From: Brucella gallinifaecis
Lineage (GTDB): Bacteria; Pseudomonadota; Alphaproteobacteria; Rhizobiales; Rhizobiaceae
Direction: 5' to 3'
Length of the DNA stretch: 64,000 bases
Assembly: GCF_006476605.1 (NCBI RefSeq)
Contig: NZ_ML636803.1
Span: 124,001-188,000, forward strand
A program made the position numbers and the translations under genes. This document shows, piece by piece, positions 18,897 to 28,778 of this stretch (positions are counted from its first letter, which is position 1; every line of letters starts with the position of its first letter). A model generated the notes under the pieces. That model saw only the letters and a list, made by a program, of their open reading frames with translations, was not told the DNA's origin and did no database searches.

Positions 18897-20189
18897 TTAT
18901 TTGCGCTTTGCAACAGGCACGTAATCACGTTCCTGAGCACCTGTGTAGAGCTGGCGTGGACGCCCGATCTTCTGCTGTGGATCTTCGATCATTTCCTTCC
19001 ACTGTGCCACCCAGCCAACAGTGCGGGCAAGGGCGAACAGAACCGTAAACATTTCGGTTGGGAAGCCGAGGGCCTTCAGAGTGATACCGGAATAGAAGTC
19101 AATGTTCGGGTAGAGCTTCTTTTCAATGAAATATTCATCGGTTAGAGCGATTTTCTCGAGTTCCAGAGCAACATCAAGAAGCGGATCATCCTTGATTCCG
19201 AGTTCGCTGAGAACTTCATGGCAGGTTTTCTGCATGATTTTCGCACGCGGATCGTAGTTCTTGTAAACGCGATGTCCAAAACCCATCAGACGGAACGGAT
19301 CGTTCTTGTCTTTCGCACGGGCAATGAATTCCGGGATACGGTCAACAGATCCGATTTCAGCAAGCATGTTGAGCGCGGCTTCATTTGCGCCACCATGTGC
19401 CGGACCCCAGAGGCAGGCAACGCCAGCAGCAATACATGCAAACGGATTTGCGCCAGACGAGCCTGCAAGGCGAACCGTTGATGTCGAAGCGTTCTGCTCA
19501 TGATCGGCATGAAGGATAAAGATACGGTCCATTGCACGGGCAAGAACCGGATTGACCTTGTATTCCTCACAAGGAACGCCAAAGCACATATGCAGGAAGT
19601 TCGCCGCGAAATCGAGGTCGTTCTTCGGATACATGAATGGCTGGCCAATATGGTATTTATAGGCCATTGCAGCGAGGGTTGGCAGCTTGGCGATCAGACG
19701 AATTGAAGCAACCATACGCTGATGCGGATCGGTTATGTCTGTTGAATCGTGATAGAATGCTGACATTGCTCCAACGCAACCAACAATCACGGCCATCGGA
19801 TGTGCATCACGGCGAAATCCGGTGAAGAATTTGGTCATCTGCTCATGGACCATCGTGTGACGGGTCACACGGTAATCGAAATCTGCCTTCTGGGTTGCGG
19901 TTGGCAGTTCACCATAAAGCAGCAGGTAGCAGGTTTCCAGAAAATCACCATGTTCAGCAAGCTGATCAATCGGATAGCCACGATAAAGCAGGATGCCGTC
20001 ATCGCCATCGATATAGGTTATCTTTGATTCGCAAGATGCGGTCGAAGTGAAGCCTGGATCGTAAGTGAATGCATGCGCATTCTTGTAAAGTGGACCAATG
20101 TCAACAACGTCTGGCCCGACAGTGCCTTGTCGTACAGGCAGGTCAAAAGTTTTGCCGTCGAGGGTAAAGCTAGCTGTCTTATCTGACAT
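18897..20189 (-). CDS. gltA: Citrate synthase (type II)
   Basis: A 430-residue hexameric-type citrate synthase. The catalytic motifs [13 protein letters not shown] and [14 protein letters not shown] are present, and the protein ends near [16 protein letters not shown], as in other alphaproteobacteria. It condenses oxaloacetate and acetyl-CoA. The ATG at 20189 has AAAGGAAACACG directly upstream and gives [12 protein letters not shown]; longer in-frame starts add a non-conserved leader. About 270 bases of leader and promoter region separate it from gltX. Confidence 0.97.
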   Translation of the reverse strand: MSDKTASFTLDGKTFDLPVRQGTVGPDVVDIGPLYKNAHAFTYDPGFTSTASCESKITYIDGDDGILLYRGYPIDQLAEHGDFLETCYLLLYGELPTATQKADFDYRVTRHTMVHEQMTKFFTGFRRDAHPMAVIVGCVGAMSAFYHDSTDITDPHQRMVASIRLIAKLPTLAAMAYKYHIGQPFMYPKNDLDFAANFLHMCFGVPCEEYKVNPVLARAMDRIFILHADHEQNASTSTVRLAGSSGANPFACIAAGVACLWGPAHGGANEAALNMLAEIGSVDRIPEFIARAKDKNDPFRLMGFGHRVYKNYDPRAKIMQKTCHEVLSELGIKDDPLLDVALELEKIALTDEYFIEKKLYPNIDFYSGITLKALGFPTEMFTVLFALARTVGWVAQWKEMIEDPQQKIGRPRQLYTGAQERDYVPVAKRK

Positions 20190-20458
20190 CGTGTTTCCTT
20201 TCGTGTCCACTTTGCCACCCGATGTGGCGGCTGAATTTTTAATCGTCGTTATAACTTGTCTCTTGTAACACGGTGTGTTTCCCACATGGACAGGAAAGCA
20301 CACAACTTCTTTATGCTTCCCGCGCGTGTGGAGTAACGCATTTTCAACGTATTATCCAAACGATTTTGCACGCCAAACTATCCCAATGATTTTGTGATGC
20401 AATGCGTAATTTGTACTAATTAAGCCGGTTTTGTCACGTCAGCGTGAAAGCGCACAGT

Positions 20459-21880
20459 TCAAACGATTTGATCTTTTATGCGCGCAAGTGACTCTTCACG
20501 GCCAAGGACAAACAATACATCGAATACACCCGGAGAAGTCGCCCTGCCTGTAAGGGCGGCACGCAGAGGTTGTGCTACCTTTCCAAGTTTCAAGCCTACA
20601 GCTTCTGCATGGGCACGGACAGCCGCATCCAGAGCATCCACGGTCCATTCATTGACTGATTCCAGATGAGGCAGAACGGCTTTCAAAACTTCGCGACCTT
20701 CGTCATTGAGCAATGACGCAGCCTTTTCATCAAATACAAGCGGACGTTTGGCAAAGATAAACTTTGCGCCATCAACAAGTTCGACCAGTGTTTTTGCACG
20801 ATCTTTGAGACCAGGCATTGCAGTCAGAAGTTGGGCGCGTCCCTTCTCATCGAGAGAGGCTTCAAGCTCCTTGCCGCCTTCGATTTCTGGTAATACTGCA
20901 ATCAGCGCATCGAAAAGAGCTTTGTTATCGCTGGCGCGCATATAAAGGCCGTTGATAGCTTCAAGTTTCTGAAAATCAAAACGTGCCGCACCCTTGTTGA
21001 TATCGGTGACGTCAAACCATTCGATCATCTGTTCGGTCGACATGATCTCATCGTCACCATGGCTCCAGCCAAGGCGGACAAGATAATTGCGAAGAGCTTC
21101 CGGCAGATAGCCCATGGCCCGATAGGCATCAACGCCCAACGCGCCGTGGCGCTTTGAAAGTTTTGCGCCATCCGCACCATGAATGAGCGGTATATGCGAC
21201 ATTTGCGGGACTTCCCAGCCCATAGCGTCGTAGATAACGGTCTGGCGTGCTGCATTGGTCAAATGGTCATCACCGCGGATGATGTGCGTAACACCCATGT
21301 CATGGTCGTCGACAACAACAGCATGCATATAGGTTGGCGTTGCATCCGAACGCAGAATGATGAAATCATCAAGATCCTTGTTGGGGAAGTGCACGTCTCC
21401 CTGTACAGCATCGCGTACAATGGTTTCACCGTCACGTGGTGCCTTGATTCTGATGACGGGCTTTACACCGGCAGGAGCTTCTGAAGGATCGCGATCACGC
21501 CAGCGACCATCATAGCGCGGCGGACAGCCTTCAGCGCGGGCCTTCTCACGCATTTCATCAAGTTCTTCCGGTGTTGCGTAGCAATAATAGGCTTTGCCGC
21601 TGGCGACCAGTTCTTCAGCAACTTCACGATGACGCGGAGCGCGTTCGAATTGGGAAATTGGAGCGCCATCCCAATCCAGACCAAGCCAGTTCAAACCGTC
21701 GAGAATCGCAGCTGTTGCGGCTTCCGAAGAGCGCTCCCGATCCGTATCTTCGATACGCAGCAGCATTTTGCCACCAGTATGTTTTGCATATAGCCAGTTG
21801 AAAAGAGCCGTACGGGCTCCGCCTATATGCAGAAAGCCCGTGGGCGAAGGGGCAAAACGGGTAACGACCGGTTTCGACAT
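20459..21880 (-). CDS. gltX: Glutamate-tRNA ligase
   Basis: A 473-residue class I synthetase with the HIGH-like motif [18 protein letters not shown] at the N-terminus and KLSKRHG as the KMSKS loop near residue 240. GGAGCTGTC precedes the ATG. Alphaproteobacteria often carry two gltX paralogues and make Gln-tRNA through Glu-tRNA(Gln) and GatCAB; which paralogue this is cannot be settled here. It is divergent from comEC, with a 218-base shared upstream region. Confidence 0.96.
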   Translation of the reverse strand: MSKPVVTRFAPSPTGFLHIGGARTALFNWLYAKHTGGKMLLRIEDTDRERSSEAATAAILDGLNWLGLDWDGAPISQFERAPRHREVAEELVASGKAYYCYATPEELDEMREKARAEGCPPRYDGRWRDRDPSEAPAGVKPVIRIKAPRDGETIVRDAVQGDVHFPNKDLDDFIILRSDATPTYMHAVVVDDHDMGVTHIIRGDDHLTNAARQTVIYDAMGWEVPQMSHIPLIHGADGAKLSKRHGALGVDAYRAMGYLPEALRNYLVRLGWSHGDDEIMSTEQMIEWFDVTDINKGAARFDFQKLEAINGLYMRASDNKALFDALIAVLPEIEGGKELEASLDEKGRAQLLTAMPGLKDRAKTLVELVDGAKFIFAKRPLVFDEKAASLLNDEGREVLKAVLPHLESVNEWTVDALDAAVRAHAEAVGLKLGKVAQPLRAALTGRATSPGVFDVLFVLGREESLARIKDQIV

Positions 21881-22098
21881 GACAGCTCCACTGTATCAGA
21901 GCCTCGCTAGACTGCGGCAGGGGGCCGAGCACGAGGTGGAATTTTAATATTTAATGCCCGTTTAACCATAGTTTGCAGGCAACAAGGTTTCTTATCAGAA
22001 GAAGCCTCTCGATTTTAGTTGAAGTTCATGTAGCATAGGCAGCACTGTGCGCAAGGGTTTCCCTATTCTTTCGCACCGTTCTGGTATCCTTCTTAGGT

Positions 22099-24618
22099 AT
22101 GACGAGGGCACTTTTGCAGTCAGGCGGGGGCATGACGGGCATAAGGGACGTTGAAGAGATCAGTGAACGGGCATTTGTCAAAGACATGCCTGATGGAATG
22201 GTTCGCGCACTTATTTCTGAACCCTGGGTGCCATATAAAGCAAATGAAGAATTATCGCCAGTTCTGCTGCAACGTCATTTAAGTCTCGTCGACAGGCTAT
22301 TGCTTTTAAAGCGCCTCATCTGGAGCAATCTGGCAGAAGCCGCGAATCGGGAAATAGCTCGTGGTATATTTTTCCTGCTATTCCCGGTCTTTATGGGTAT
22401 CGGGGCAATTGTTTATTTCACGCTTTCATTTGAGCCGGGTTGGTTGCCGGTTGTTTCGATCTTTCTTGCTATTGGCATTAGCCGTTTTGTGTTTAGAAAA
22501 TATTTTTTGCCTGCTCAATTATTGACATTGATCATGGCGTTGCTTCTTGGAATCGTTGCCGGAAAGTTTGAGACAGAGTGGCGTGCAACGCAAATACTGG
22601 GTTCAGAAGTCGCTACACGCATAACCGGACGCGTGGTTGCACTGGAATATCGCGATAATGGTAGTTGGCGTGTAACGCTTGACCTGCTTGAAACAGAGCG
22701 GCCAACGCTTCGTTATGCACCACAGCGTATCCGTATAACTGCACGTGATATTCCGGCGAGTACGACGATCGGACGTGGATTGACAGGTTTTGCTCGTCTG
22801 CGTGTACCTTCTGGCCCTGTGCGGCCAGGGAATTATGATTTTGCCTTCCACGCTTATTTTAGTGGAATCGGTGCGAATGGTTTTTTTCTGGGTACACCTA
22901 AAATTGTGAACGTTTTAGAACCGGATGGCATGTTCGCGCAAGTGGCAGCCGCAATTGCCGGATTGCGCGTACATGTTTCAGAGCGCATTGCTGAAGTGTT
23001 GTCGGGGGAGGATGGTAGTGTTGCGGCGGCGCTGATTGCAGGGGAACGCGCAGGCATCAGTGAAGAGACAAATGAAGACTTACGAAAGGCAGGGCTTGCC
23101 CATATTCTGTCAATTTCGGGATTGCACATGGTACTCGCCGCAGGCGTAGTCATGATGTCCCTGCGGTCTCTTTTTGCTCTCTTTCCTGCGTTCAGTGCAC
23201 GATATGCCGTGAAGAAATATGCAGCTTTTATCTCTCTTTTAAGTTGCACTTTCTATCTTGGTTTGTCCGGCGCTGATGTCGCTGCGCAACGAAGTTATGT
23301 GATGATTGTTGTTATGCTTTGCGCCGTACTAGTCGATCGAGCTGCAATAAGCATGCGTAATCTTTCAATTGCATTTGTGGCAATGGTTGCAATTTCACCG
23401 CATGAAATTCTCGGTCCGAGTTTTCAAATGTCATTTTCTGCTACAGCTGGATTGATTGCAGCCTTTGCCTGGTGGAGTGAGAGAAAAGCTCGTCAACAAA
23501 CTGTTTTTGAAAATCGTCGTGCATTGCCGCCTGGGATTGCTTCAAAAATATTAACACCGGCGGTGGCAACGGGTGCGACTTCTGTCGTTGCAGGTGTGGC
23601 CAGCGGAATTTTTGCAGCTTATCATTTCAATAATACGGCTCCGTTTGGTCTTGTTGGAAATATTCTGGCTCTGCCTGTTATTTCTATTCTGGTTATGCCG
23701 TTTGCGGTTCTTAGCTTATTGTTGATGCCGCTCAATCTCGATTGGCTGCCACTTCAAATTATGGGCTTGGGCGTCTTTCTGGTTCGGCAGATCGCAAGTT
23801 TTGTTGCGAGTTTTTCACCTGATGGAAACCCTGGTGTCATGCCAGCAGCTACGCTTGTTCTCTGGACGCTGGCGCTTGTTATTGCCGTTGTGTTTACGAC
23901 TAGATTGCGAATATTGGCATTGCCCTTTGTCGCTGCTGGTCTCATCATTTTTATAAGAACACCGCTGCCGGATATTCTTGTGAGTGAAGATGCGAAGTTT
24001 GTTGCCGTGCGGCTTGCTGATGGTAATTTTGCGGTTAATCGTAACAGACCACCTAAATTTACAGCAACAAATTGGCAGACAGCCTATTTGATAGATAGGT
24101 TTATTCCACCACAGAGTTTGAAAGAACAGAGTTCAGTATCCTCAGAGGATGCTTTCGTTTGTGAGCAAGGCTTGTGTACGATTGCGTTACGGGACGGAAG
24201 GATGTTGGCGTATACGGCAGATGAAGCAATGAAAGATGTTGCCTGCAATATTGGTGATATTGTCGTTCTTGGCGTGGCTGGGAAAAAAATAAATTGCCAA
24301 GGTTCAAGCGTATTGATGATAAGTCGACAGGAATTGGCCTTAAAAGGTACGCTTGAACTCAGGTTAGGGGATAGGCTGCCACTAACAAATGATGCCCTAA
24401 CCAGCTCAGCAGATCAGGAAGCCACCAGCGAGAAGATAATTTATCGCTTCGCATCACCTCAATTGCATCACTTGGCAGATTATTCTGATCAATTAAGTTT
24501 TTCAGTTGATGCGCCCACACGCCCTTGGCACATTCATCGTCTATATTCTCGAGAAGCACGCGGATTGCCCGATCGTAAATATCAAAAGAAGACGAATGCT
24601 AAAACGAGCTACTTTTAA
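22099..24618 (+). CDS. comEC: ComEC/Rec2 family DNA-uptake channel protein
   Basis: An 839-residue polytopic membrane protein. An N-terminal soluble part and a DUF4131-like region (about 80-280; LIAGERAGISEETNEDLRKAGLAHILSISGLHM begins the competence domain) precede about ten helices of the ComEC channel. A degenerate C-terminal soluble domain follows (about 640-839). ComEC passes one DNA strand across the inner membrane. Full HxHxDH metallo-lactamase motifs are not seen. The start is uncertain: ATG at 22099, or ATG at 22132 after a G-rich stretch. Other competence genes are not in the window. Confidence 0.9.
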   Translation: MTRALLQSGGGMTGIRDVEEISERAFVKDMPDGMVRALISEPWVPYKANEELSPVLLQRHLSLVDRLLLLKRLIWSNLAEAANREIARGIFFLLFPVFMGIGAIVYFTLSFEPGWLPVVSIFLAIGISRFVFRKYFLPAQLLTLIMALLLGIVAGKFETEWRATQILGSEVATRITGRVVALEYRDNGSWRVTLDLLETERPTLRYAPQRIRITARDIPASTTIGRGLTGFARLRVPSGPVRPGNYDFAFHAYFSGIGANGFFLGTPKIVNVLEPDGMFAQVAAAIAGLRVHVSERIAEVLSGEDGSVAAALIAGERAGISEETNEDLRKAGLAHILSISGLHMVLAAGVVMMSLRSLFALFPAFSARYAVKKYAAFISLLSCTFYLGLSGADVAAQRSYVMIVVMLCAVLVDRAAISMRNLSIAFVAMVAISPHEILGPSFQMSFSATAGLIAAFAWWSERKARQQTVFENRRALPPGIASKILTPAVATGATSVVAGVASGIFAAYHFNNTAPFGLVGNILALPVISILVMPFAVLSLLLMPLNLDWLPLQIMGLGVFLVRQIASFVASFSPDGNPGVMPAATLVLWTLALVIAVVFTTRLRILALPFVAAGLIIFIRTPLPDILVSEDAKFVAVRLADGNFAVNRNRPPKFTATNWQTAYLIDRFIPPQSLKEQSSVSSEDAFVCEQGLCTIALRDGRMLAYTADEAMKDVACNIGDIVVLGVAGKKINCQGSSVLMISRQELALKGTLELRLGDRLPLTNDALTSSADQEATSEKIIYRFASPQLHHLADYSDQLSFSVDAPTRPWHIHRLYSREARGLPDRKYQKKTNAKTSYF

Positions 24619-24645
24619 GTGGTATGCACCTTGATTGAAACACTA

Positions 24646-24911
24646 GGGTCAGGACCCATTAATTTGATGAGAATGGCATCTGAAATGACAAGATATGCAA
24701 GGAGAGACGTGAGGACCGGGGTGGTTCCCCCGGTTGAGCGGCTCGACGCAGCAGATCGTCACGTCATTTCGATGTCCGAAGGATGTGGCCCATCCGCCCG
24801 GCTTACTTCGTCGGAAAAGCTTGAAAATAAACCACATTTCCTTCGCCTTTTCTTCTCATATCCGAACGGATGGCCTCACACTATTCCCGTCAAATCAATG
24901 AGTCCTGACCC
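24646..24911. mobile_element. MITE-like element, copy 1 (266 bp, TA target duplication)
   Basis: The ends are 21-bp inverted repeats: GGGTCAGGACCCATTAATTTG at 24646-24666 versus the complement of 24891-24911, 19 of 21 identical. TA flanks both ends (24644-24645 and 24912-24913). There is no transposase; the short open frames are not conserved as proteins. A diverged second copy lies at 35048-35326. TIRs, TA duplication and small size fit a non-autonomous element moved by an IS630- or IS5/IS427-type transposase. The family is inferred. Confidence 0.8.
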
Positions 24912-24972
24912 TAGAGCCCTTGCAAGCAACAACCAAGGTGCCTTACTGAAAACATAGTGTATTTTATGCAGT

Positions 24973-25692
24973 TTAGTAACGCCGGATTAAGCCAATCAGC
25001 TTGCCCTGTACTTGCACCCGATCGGGTCCAAAAATACGGGTTTCATAGGCTGGATTGGCGGCTTCGAGCGCAATTGATGCACCTTTGCGGCGAAAGCGTT
25101 TCAAAGTGGCTTCCTCGTCATCGACCAGGGCGACAACAATTTCGCCTGGATTGGCCGTGTCGCCGCGTTTAATGATGACAGTATCGCCATCGAAAATTCC
25201 GGCATCAATCATCGAGTCACCTTTGACTTCCAGTGCATAATGCTCACCTGCACTGAGCATTTCTGGCGGCAAACTTAATGAATGTGTTTGATTCTGGATT
25301 GCCGAGATTGGTACACCGGCAGCAATGCGCCCCATCACAGGTACGGAAACCATAGTTTGGGAATCATCATTGGCAGTTGCCGGGGTTGGACGCACCGAAG
25401 GCGGAGGCGATTTTCCCAAGCTTCCTTCAATAACACTTGGTGCAAATTTTCGCTGAGAATTCAAGCCGGGTGCAATCGAATCCGGTAGCCGCAACACTTC
25501 CAGCGCCCGCGCACGATTGGGAAGCCGGCGAATGAAGCCACGCTCTTCAAGTGCAGTAATGAGCCTGTGAATGCCTGATTTTGAAGCAAGATCGAGGGCT
25601 TCTTTCATTTCATCAAAAGATGGAGGGATGCCAGTCTCTTTCATACGTTCATGAATGAACAACAGAAGCTCGTGTTGTTTACGGGTTAACAT
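24973..25692 (-). CDS. lexA: SOS regulator LexA (repressor and self-cleaving protease)
   Basis: A 239-residue LexA. The winged-helix DNA-binding domain is at 1-65 ([17 protein letters not shown]...[15 protein letters not shown]). A linker of about 45 residues follows, longer than in E. coli. The Ala125-Gly126 cleavage site lies in [10 protein letters not shown], and the catalytic dyad is Ser160 (KGDSMIDAG) and Lys198 (EEATLKRF). The ATG at 25692 gives the standard MLTRKQ start. A GTTC-N7-GTTC SOS box lies about 58 bases upstream, so autoregulation is expected. In most Rhizobiales it directly follows moeA; here it does not. Confidence 0.97.
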   Translation of the reverse strand: MLTRKQHELLLFIHERMKETGIPPSFDEMKEALDLASKSGIHRLITALEERGFIRRLPNRARALEVLRLPDSIAPGLNSQRKFAPSVIEGSLGKSPPPSVRPTPATANDDSQTMVSVPVMGRIAAGVPISAIQNQTHSLSLPPEMLSAGEHYALEVKGDSMIDAGIFDGDTVIIKRGDTANPGEIVVALVDDEEATLKRFRRKGASIALEAANPAYETRIFGPDRVQVQGKLIGLIRRY

Positions 25693-25738
25693 GCGCTGCA
25701 CCCTCCAGACCAGAATCAAATAAAAACAAAACCAGAAC

Positions 25739-25764
25739 GAACACTATATGTTCCAGTCTTGTTC
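25739..25764. promoter_or_regulatory. LexA (SOS) box upstream of lexA
   Basis: GTTCCAGTCTTGTTC at 25750-25764 is a perfect GTTC-N7-GTTC, the alphaproteobacterial SOS operator. The first GTTC is also the right half of GAACACTATATGTTC (25739-25753), an inverted GAAC-N7-GTTC. Confidence 0.88.
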
Positions 25765-25849
25765 TGCAATGGTTTTAAAATAATTAATGTGGTGGTGGAG
25801 GGGCGGAAGCTAATTGGGATTAAGGGCGATTAACATTATGGAAATTAGC

Positions 25850-26045
25850 GCCATTCGGCCTAATGGTGCAGTATCGCACACTCGACCGATCAGTTAACAG
25901 AACCTCGCACGCCCGACGCTGGCTCACCCCATGCTGCTTGCAGACATGAACTACAGGTCCCGCTTCACCACGGGCGTCACCATTTCTTTGAGGCGATATC
26001 CTTCAAAATGGATATTTATATCTTTTGCAGCTGCTTCATACGGGG
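25850..26045 (-). pseudogene. Degraded IS3-family transposase fragment (orfA end and orfB start)
   Basis: On the - strand, ILKDIASKKW followed by a stop is a typical orfA C-terminus. Its last codons overlap the orfB start MVTPVVKR, at 25983. After a one-base deletion around 25950-25964 the frame continues as VVHVCKQHGVSQRRACEVL and then LTDRSSVRY, matching the start of IS3-family OrfB (helix-turn-helix region before the DDE domain). The rest of the element, including the catalytic domain and both ends, is gone. It lies exactly in the atypical lexA-fabF1XL junction. Family assignment is by motif recall. Confidence 0.75.
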
Positions 26046-26142
26046 GGCTATTTTCCACCTTTGGGAAAAAGATTGGGACGGTGATTACTGGGTGAAAAGG
26101 TGCGGTAGTGGTGCGGGATTATTCAATGTAATCAAGGGGAGA

Positions 26143-26171
26143 AATACGGCACAAGGTAAGAGTGCCGTATT
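26143..26171 (-). terminator. Terminator-like hairpin after fabF1XL
   Basis: AATACGGCAC and GTGCCGTATT form a perfect 10-bp stem with a 9-base loop, 26 bases past the KAS gene on the - strand; only a short T-run follows. Confidence 0.6.
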
Positions 26172-26196
26172 GAATTAATTTAGCAAAAACAATTCA

Positions 26197-27471
26197 TTAG
26201 GTGTATTTTGTCAATACTAGGCTGGTATTTTGTCCACCAAAGCCAAATGAGTTGGAAAGAACGCTGGACACTTGTGCTTCACGCTTTACATTTGGCACGA
26301 CATCCAGCGGGATTGCCGGGTCTGGATTGTCGTAATTGATGGTCGGGGGCAAAGTGCCAGTTTCAATTGTCAGCAATGAAAACACGGCTTCAATTGCACC
26401 GGCTGCGGTCAGGGCGTGACCAATCATCGACTTGTTGGACGAAACCGGGATTGAGGAAATTTTCTCGCCAAATACTGTGGAAAGAGCGAGATATTCCATC
26501 TTGTCGTTTTCAGGTGTCGAAGTGCCGTGTGCATTGACATAGCAAAGCTGATCTTCGGTGAGGCCAGCATCTGCAAGAGCTGCACGCACGGTACCCATTG
26601 CGGGTGAAGCGTCGGGCTTTGAGCGGGTGCGGTGGAAGTCGTCAGCCTTTTCGCCGCAACCAGCCAGAATGCCCAAAACTTTTGCACCACGCGCAATTGC
26701 ACTTTCAAGTGATTCCATTACCAATGCGCCCGAACCTTCAGCCATCGCAAAGCCATCGCGATCTTTCGAGAAAGGTTTTGATGCTTTTTCCGGCTTGTCG
26801 TTCTGCGTGGATAGCGCTGAAAGCAGCGAGAAACGAATAAGCGATTCAGCCGATACCGAACCGTCGGTGCCGATTGAAAGAACGCGCTCGCTTTCGCCAC
26901 GGCGAATGGCTTCAACGCCAAGCTGGATCGCTGTTGCGCCAGAGGCGCATGCGGTTGAGAGCGTTACCGGCAGGCCACGTGTACCGAATGCTTCGGACAG
27001 CCGCTCGGCGATATAACCAAATTGTGTTGTGTTAAAAAGCTCATCTTGTCGCGCACGGCGACAGGCTTCCAGCAGTAACTGATAGCTGGCCGGACCTGCA
27101 TCCTTGATACTTGCATCAAGTGCAAAGCGGCTTTTCCAGTCAAGCTCTACCGGAGGGGCTGCAAGAAACAGCGGTCCGCCAAAGTTGCTCACTGAAAAAC
27201 CGGATTGCGCAAGCGCTTCTTCACCAGCAAGACGTGCAAGCGCTTCAGACAGTGCCGAAGAGCCCACATTGCTTTCCGGCAGAAAATCCACAGTACCCGC
27301 AAAGCGGGTTTTCAGGCTTTCCGTTGGAAAACGGCTAATTTCATGAATGCCGGAACGTCCACTGGTCAGCGCTTCCCAATTATCTTTCTTGCCCTGTCCG
27401 AGCGAGGAAACAACACCTGCACCAGTAATGGCAACGATAGGACGGCCGAGATGGTCTGTATATTTTGTCAT
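26197..27471 (-). CDS. Beta-ketoacyl-ACP synthase, FabF1XL type (VLCFA of lipid A)
   Basis: A 424-residue KAS II-type enzyme with an intact triad: Cys175 in STACASGAT, the His of VNAHGTSTPEND and the His of SNKSMIGHALTAAG. It directly follows, by one base, a second KAS gene that lacks the triad and lies downstream of acpXL. By comparison with the Rhizobium acpXL-fabZXL-fabF2XL-fabF1XL-adh-lpxXL cluster, it should elongate acyl-AcpXL to the C26-C28 chain of lipid A. In that cluster adh and lpxXL follow next; here an IS3 remnant and lexA follow instead. Confidence 0.92.
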   Translation of the reverse strand: MTKYTDHLGRPIVAITGAGVVSSLGQGKKDNWEALTSGRSGIHEISRFPTESLKTRFAGTVDFLPESNVGSSALSEALARLAGEEALAQSGFSVSNFGGPLFLAAPPVELDWKSRFALDASIKDAGPASYQLLLEACRRARQDELFNTTQFGYIAERLSEAFGTRGLPVTLSTACASGATAIQLGVEAIRRGESERVLSIGTDGSVSAESLIRFSLLSALSTQNDKPEKASKPFSKDRDGFAMAEGSGALVMESLESAIARGAKVLGILAGCGEKADDFHRTRSKPDASPAMGTVRAALADAGLTEDQLCYVNAHGTSTPENDKMEYLALSTVFGEKISSIPVSSNKSMIGHALTAAGAIEAVFSLLTIETGTLPPTINYDNPDPAIPLDVVPNVKREAQVSSVLSNSFGFGGQNTSLVLTKYT

Positions 27472-27472
27472 C

Positions 27473-28654
27473 TTATGCTCTCACCAGCTTCGCAGCACCT
27501 TCAGCGCGTGTTGCGCCAATGGTGGTGACAATGGCTTCGCTCACAGTTTTGTCGAAAGGCTTTTCGGATGCGCTGCAAGGTCCGAAAGCTTCACCTTTCC
27601 AGACAGAAAGGGCCGCGAGTGCAAGGGCTAACGGAAATTGTGCCTCACGCAAATGTCCAGTCAGGCTGGCAATGCCACGATAGGTTGAGGAAAGCGTATC
27701 CAGTGCAGCTTTTTCGGCACTTGTTGCTTCATGTGCGCCAGACGCACCTGAAATTACATATTCAGGCTCTTTGCCGTCATTGGCCGAAAGCAGTAATTCA
27801 TGCACGGTTTTCGTAAGATGGGCCGCATTGCGGCGGATTTGCTTGCTTTCAATACCGGCAATTTCTGCATAGGCGCGTGCACCGCGCTTTTGCGCATGGT
27901 CTGCGCTTTCCAGCACCAGAAAAACACCGCCAGAACCGGAAATCATGCCGCCGCCGGCGCTGCCTTCACGCTCCCAGACGGGGGACCAGCCGTCATGTTT
28001 CAGCAATCCGCCAAGCTCATGACCAAGAATCATATCGAAATGTTCGGCATTATACGAACCGCCAACCAGCGCATGGGTGCTCTGGCCGGAACGAATGCGA
28101 GCTGCCGCTGTTTCAATTGCTGAAATGCCAGAACCTTCTTCGCCCATGAATGTGCGCGATGATCCAGTCACTTTATGTACGATGGAAATATTGCCAGCCA
28201 ACAGATTGGAAAGCTGGGCCAGAAACAGGGTAGGGCGCAGCTCGGTTGAAAGTTTCTCGTTGAGCATGACGCCGCGATTATTGCTGACGCGGCCTTCTTC
28301 GAGAATCTGCATATCGACTGTGATGTCGCGTTCGCCGCCACCGGCGCCCACAATCATATCCATGCTCGCGCAAAGAGCTTCGTCGTCCTTGATCCCTGCA
28401 TCTTCAAGTGCAAGGCCTGCCGCATAGGTGCCAAGCCGCTGCCAGGTTTCCATCTGGCGCTGATCACCACGCTTGGGGATCTGCAACCCCCAGTCGACTT
28501 CGCCCAGAGGGTGAACTGTGTATGGCGCGAAAGCCTCTTTTTCGAGATGCGGTTCGGAACCTCCCCTCGAGAAAGCATTCCAATGAGCATCCAGCCCTTC
28601 GCCTAGCGATGAGATGATGCCAATGCCGGTAATGACGACTTTATTGCTCTGCAT
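27473..28654 (-). CDS. Beta-ketoacyl-ACP synthase homologue FabF2XL, lacking the catalytic Cys
   Basis: A KAS-fold protein of 394 codons (MQSNKVVITGIGIISSLGEG). Alignment by eye with its neighbour puts Glu or Gly (FMGEEGSGISAI) where the active-site Cys should be. The first His is replaced (YVISGASGAHEA instead of YVNAHGTST), while the second His is kept (SLTGHLREA). It therefore resembles chain-length-factor or KS-beta partners of type II PKS and probably forms a heterodimer with FabF1XL. A TTG 30 bases upstream (28684) is an alternative start. Its 3' end is one base from fabF1XL. Confidence 0.9.
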   Translation of the reverse strand: MQSNKVVITGIGIISSLGEGLDAHWNAFSRGGSEPHLEKEAFAPYTVHPLGEVDWGLQIPKRGDQRQMETWQRLGTYAAGLALEDAGIKDDEALCASMDMIVGAGGGERDITVDMQILEEGRVSNNRGVMLNEKLSTELRPTLFLAQLSNLLAGNISIVHKVTGSSRTFMGEEGSGISAIETAAARIRSGQSTHALVGGSYNAEHFDMILGHELGGLLKHDGWSPVWEREGSAGGGMISGSGGVFLVLESADHAQKRGARAYAEIAGIESKQIRRNAAHLTKTVHELLLSANDGKEPEYVISGASGAHEATSAEKAALDTLSSTYRGIASLTGHLREAQFPLALALAALSVWKGEAFGPCSASEKPFDKTVSEAIVTTIGATRAEGAAKLVRA

Positions 28655-28778
28655 GGTTCGGTCTGCCCGTAATGCTGTGCCCAAGAATGCTGTTTTCAGG
28701 AATGCTTGCCGGTTCCTGAAACGGAAGCAGGGCGAACACGGATGTTCACCCTCTCATACTGCCAGTTTGCGAGGCTGC

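Noticed and set aside
20190-20458. Possible leader RNA upstream of gltA (GCCACC/GGGTGGC stem)
   Set aside because: One weak hairpin only; no multi-stem fold or known consensus.
24619-24957. Open frames inside MITE copy 1, partly shared with copy 2
   Set aside because: The similarity (for example RMASEMTRYA) reflects DNA-level repeat identity; frames differ in length and stop positions and cross the inverted repeats.
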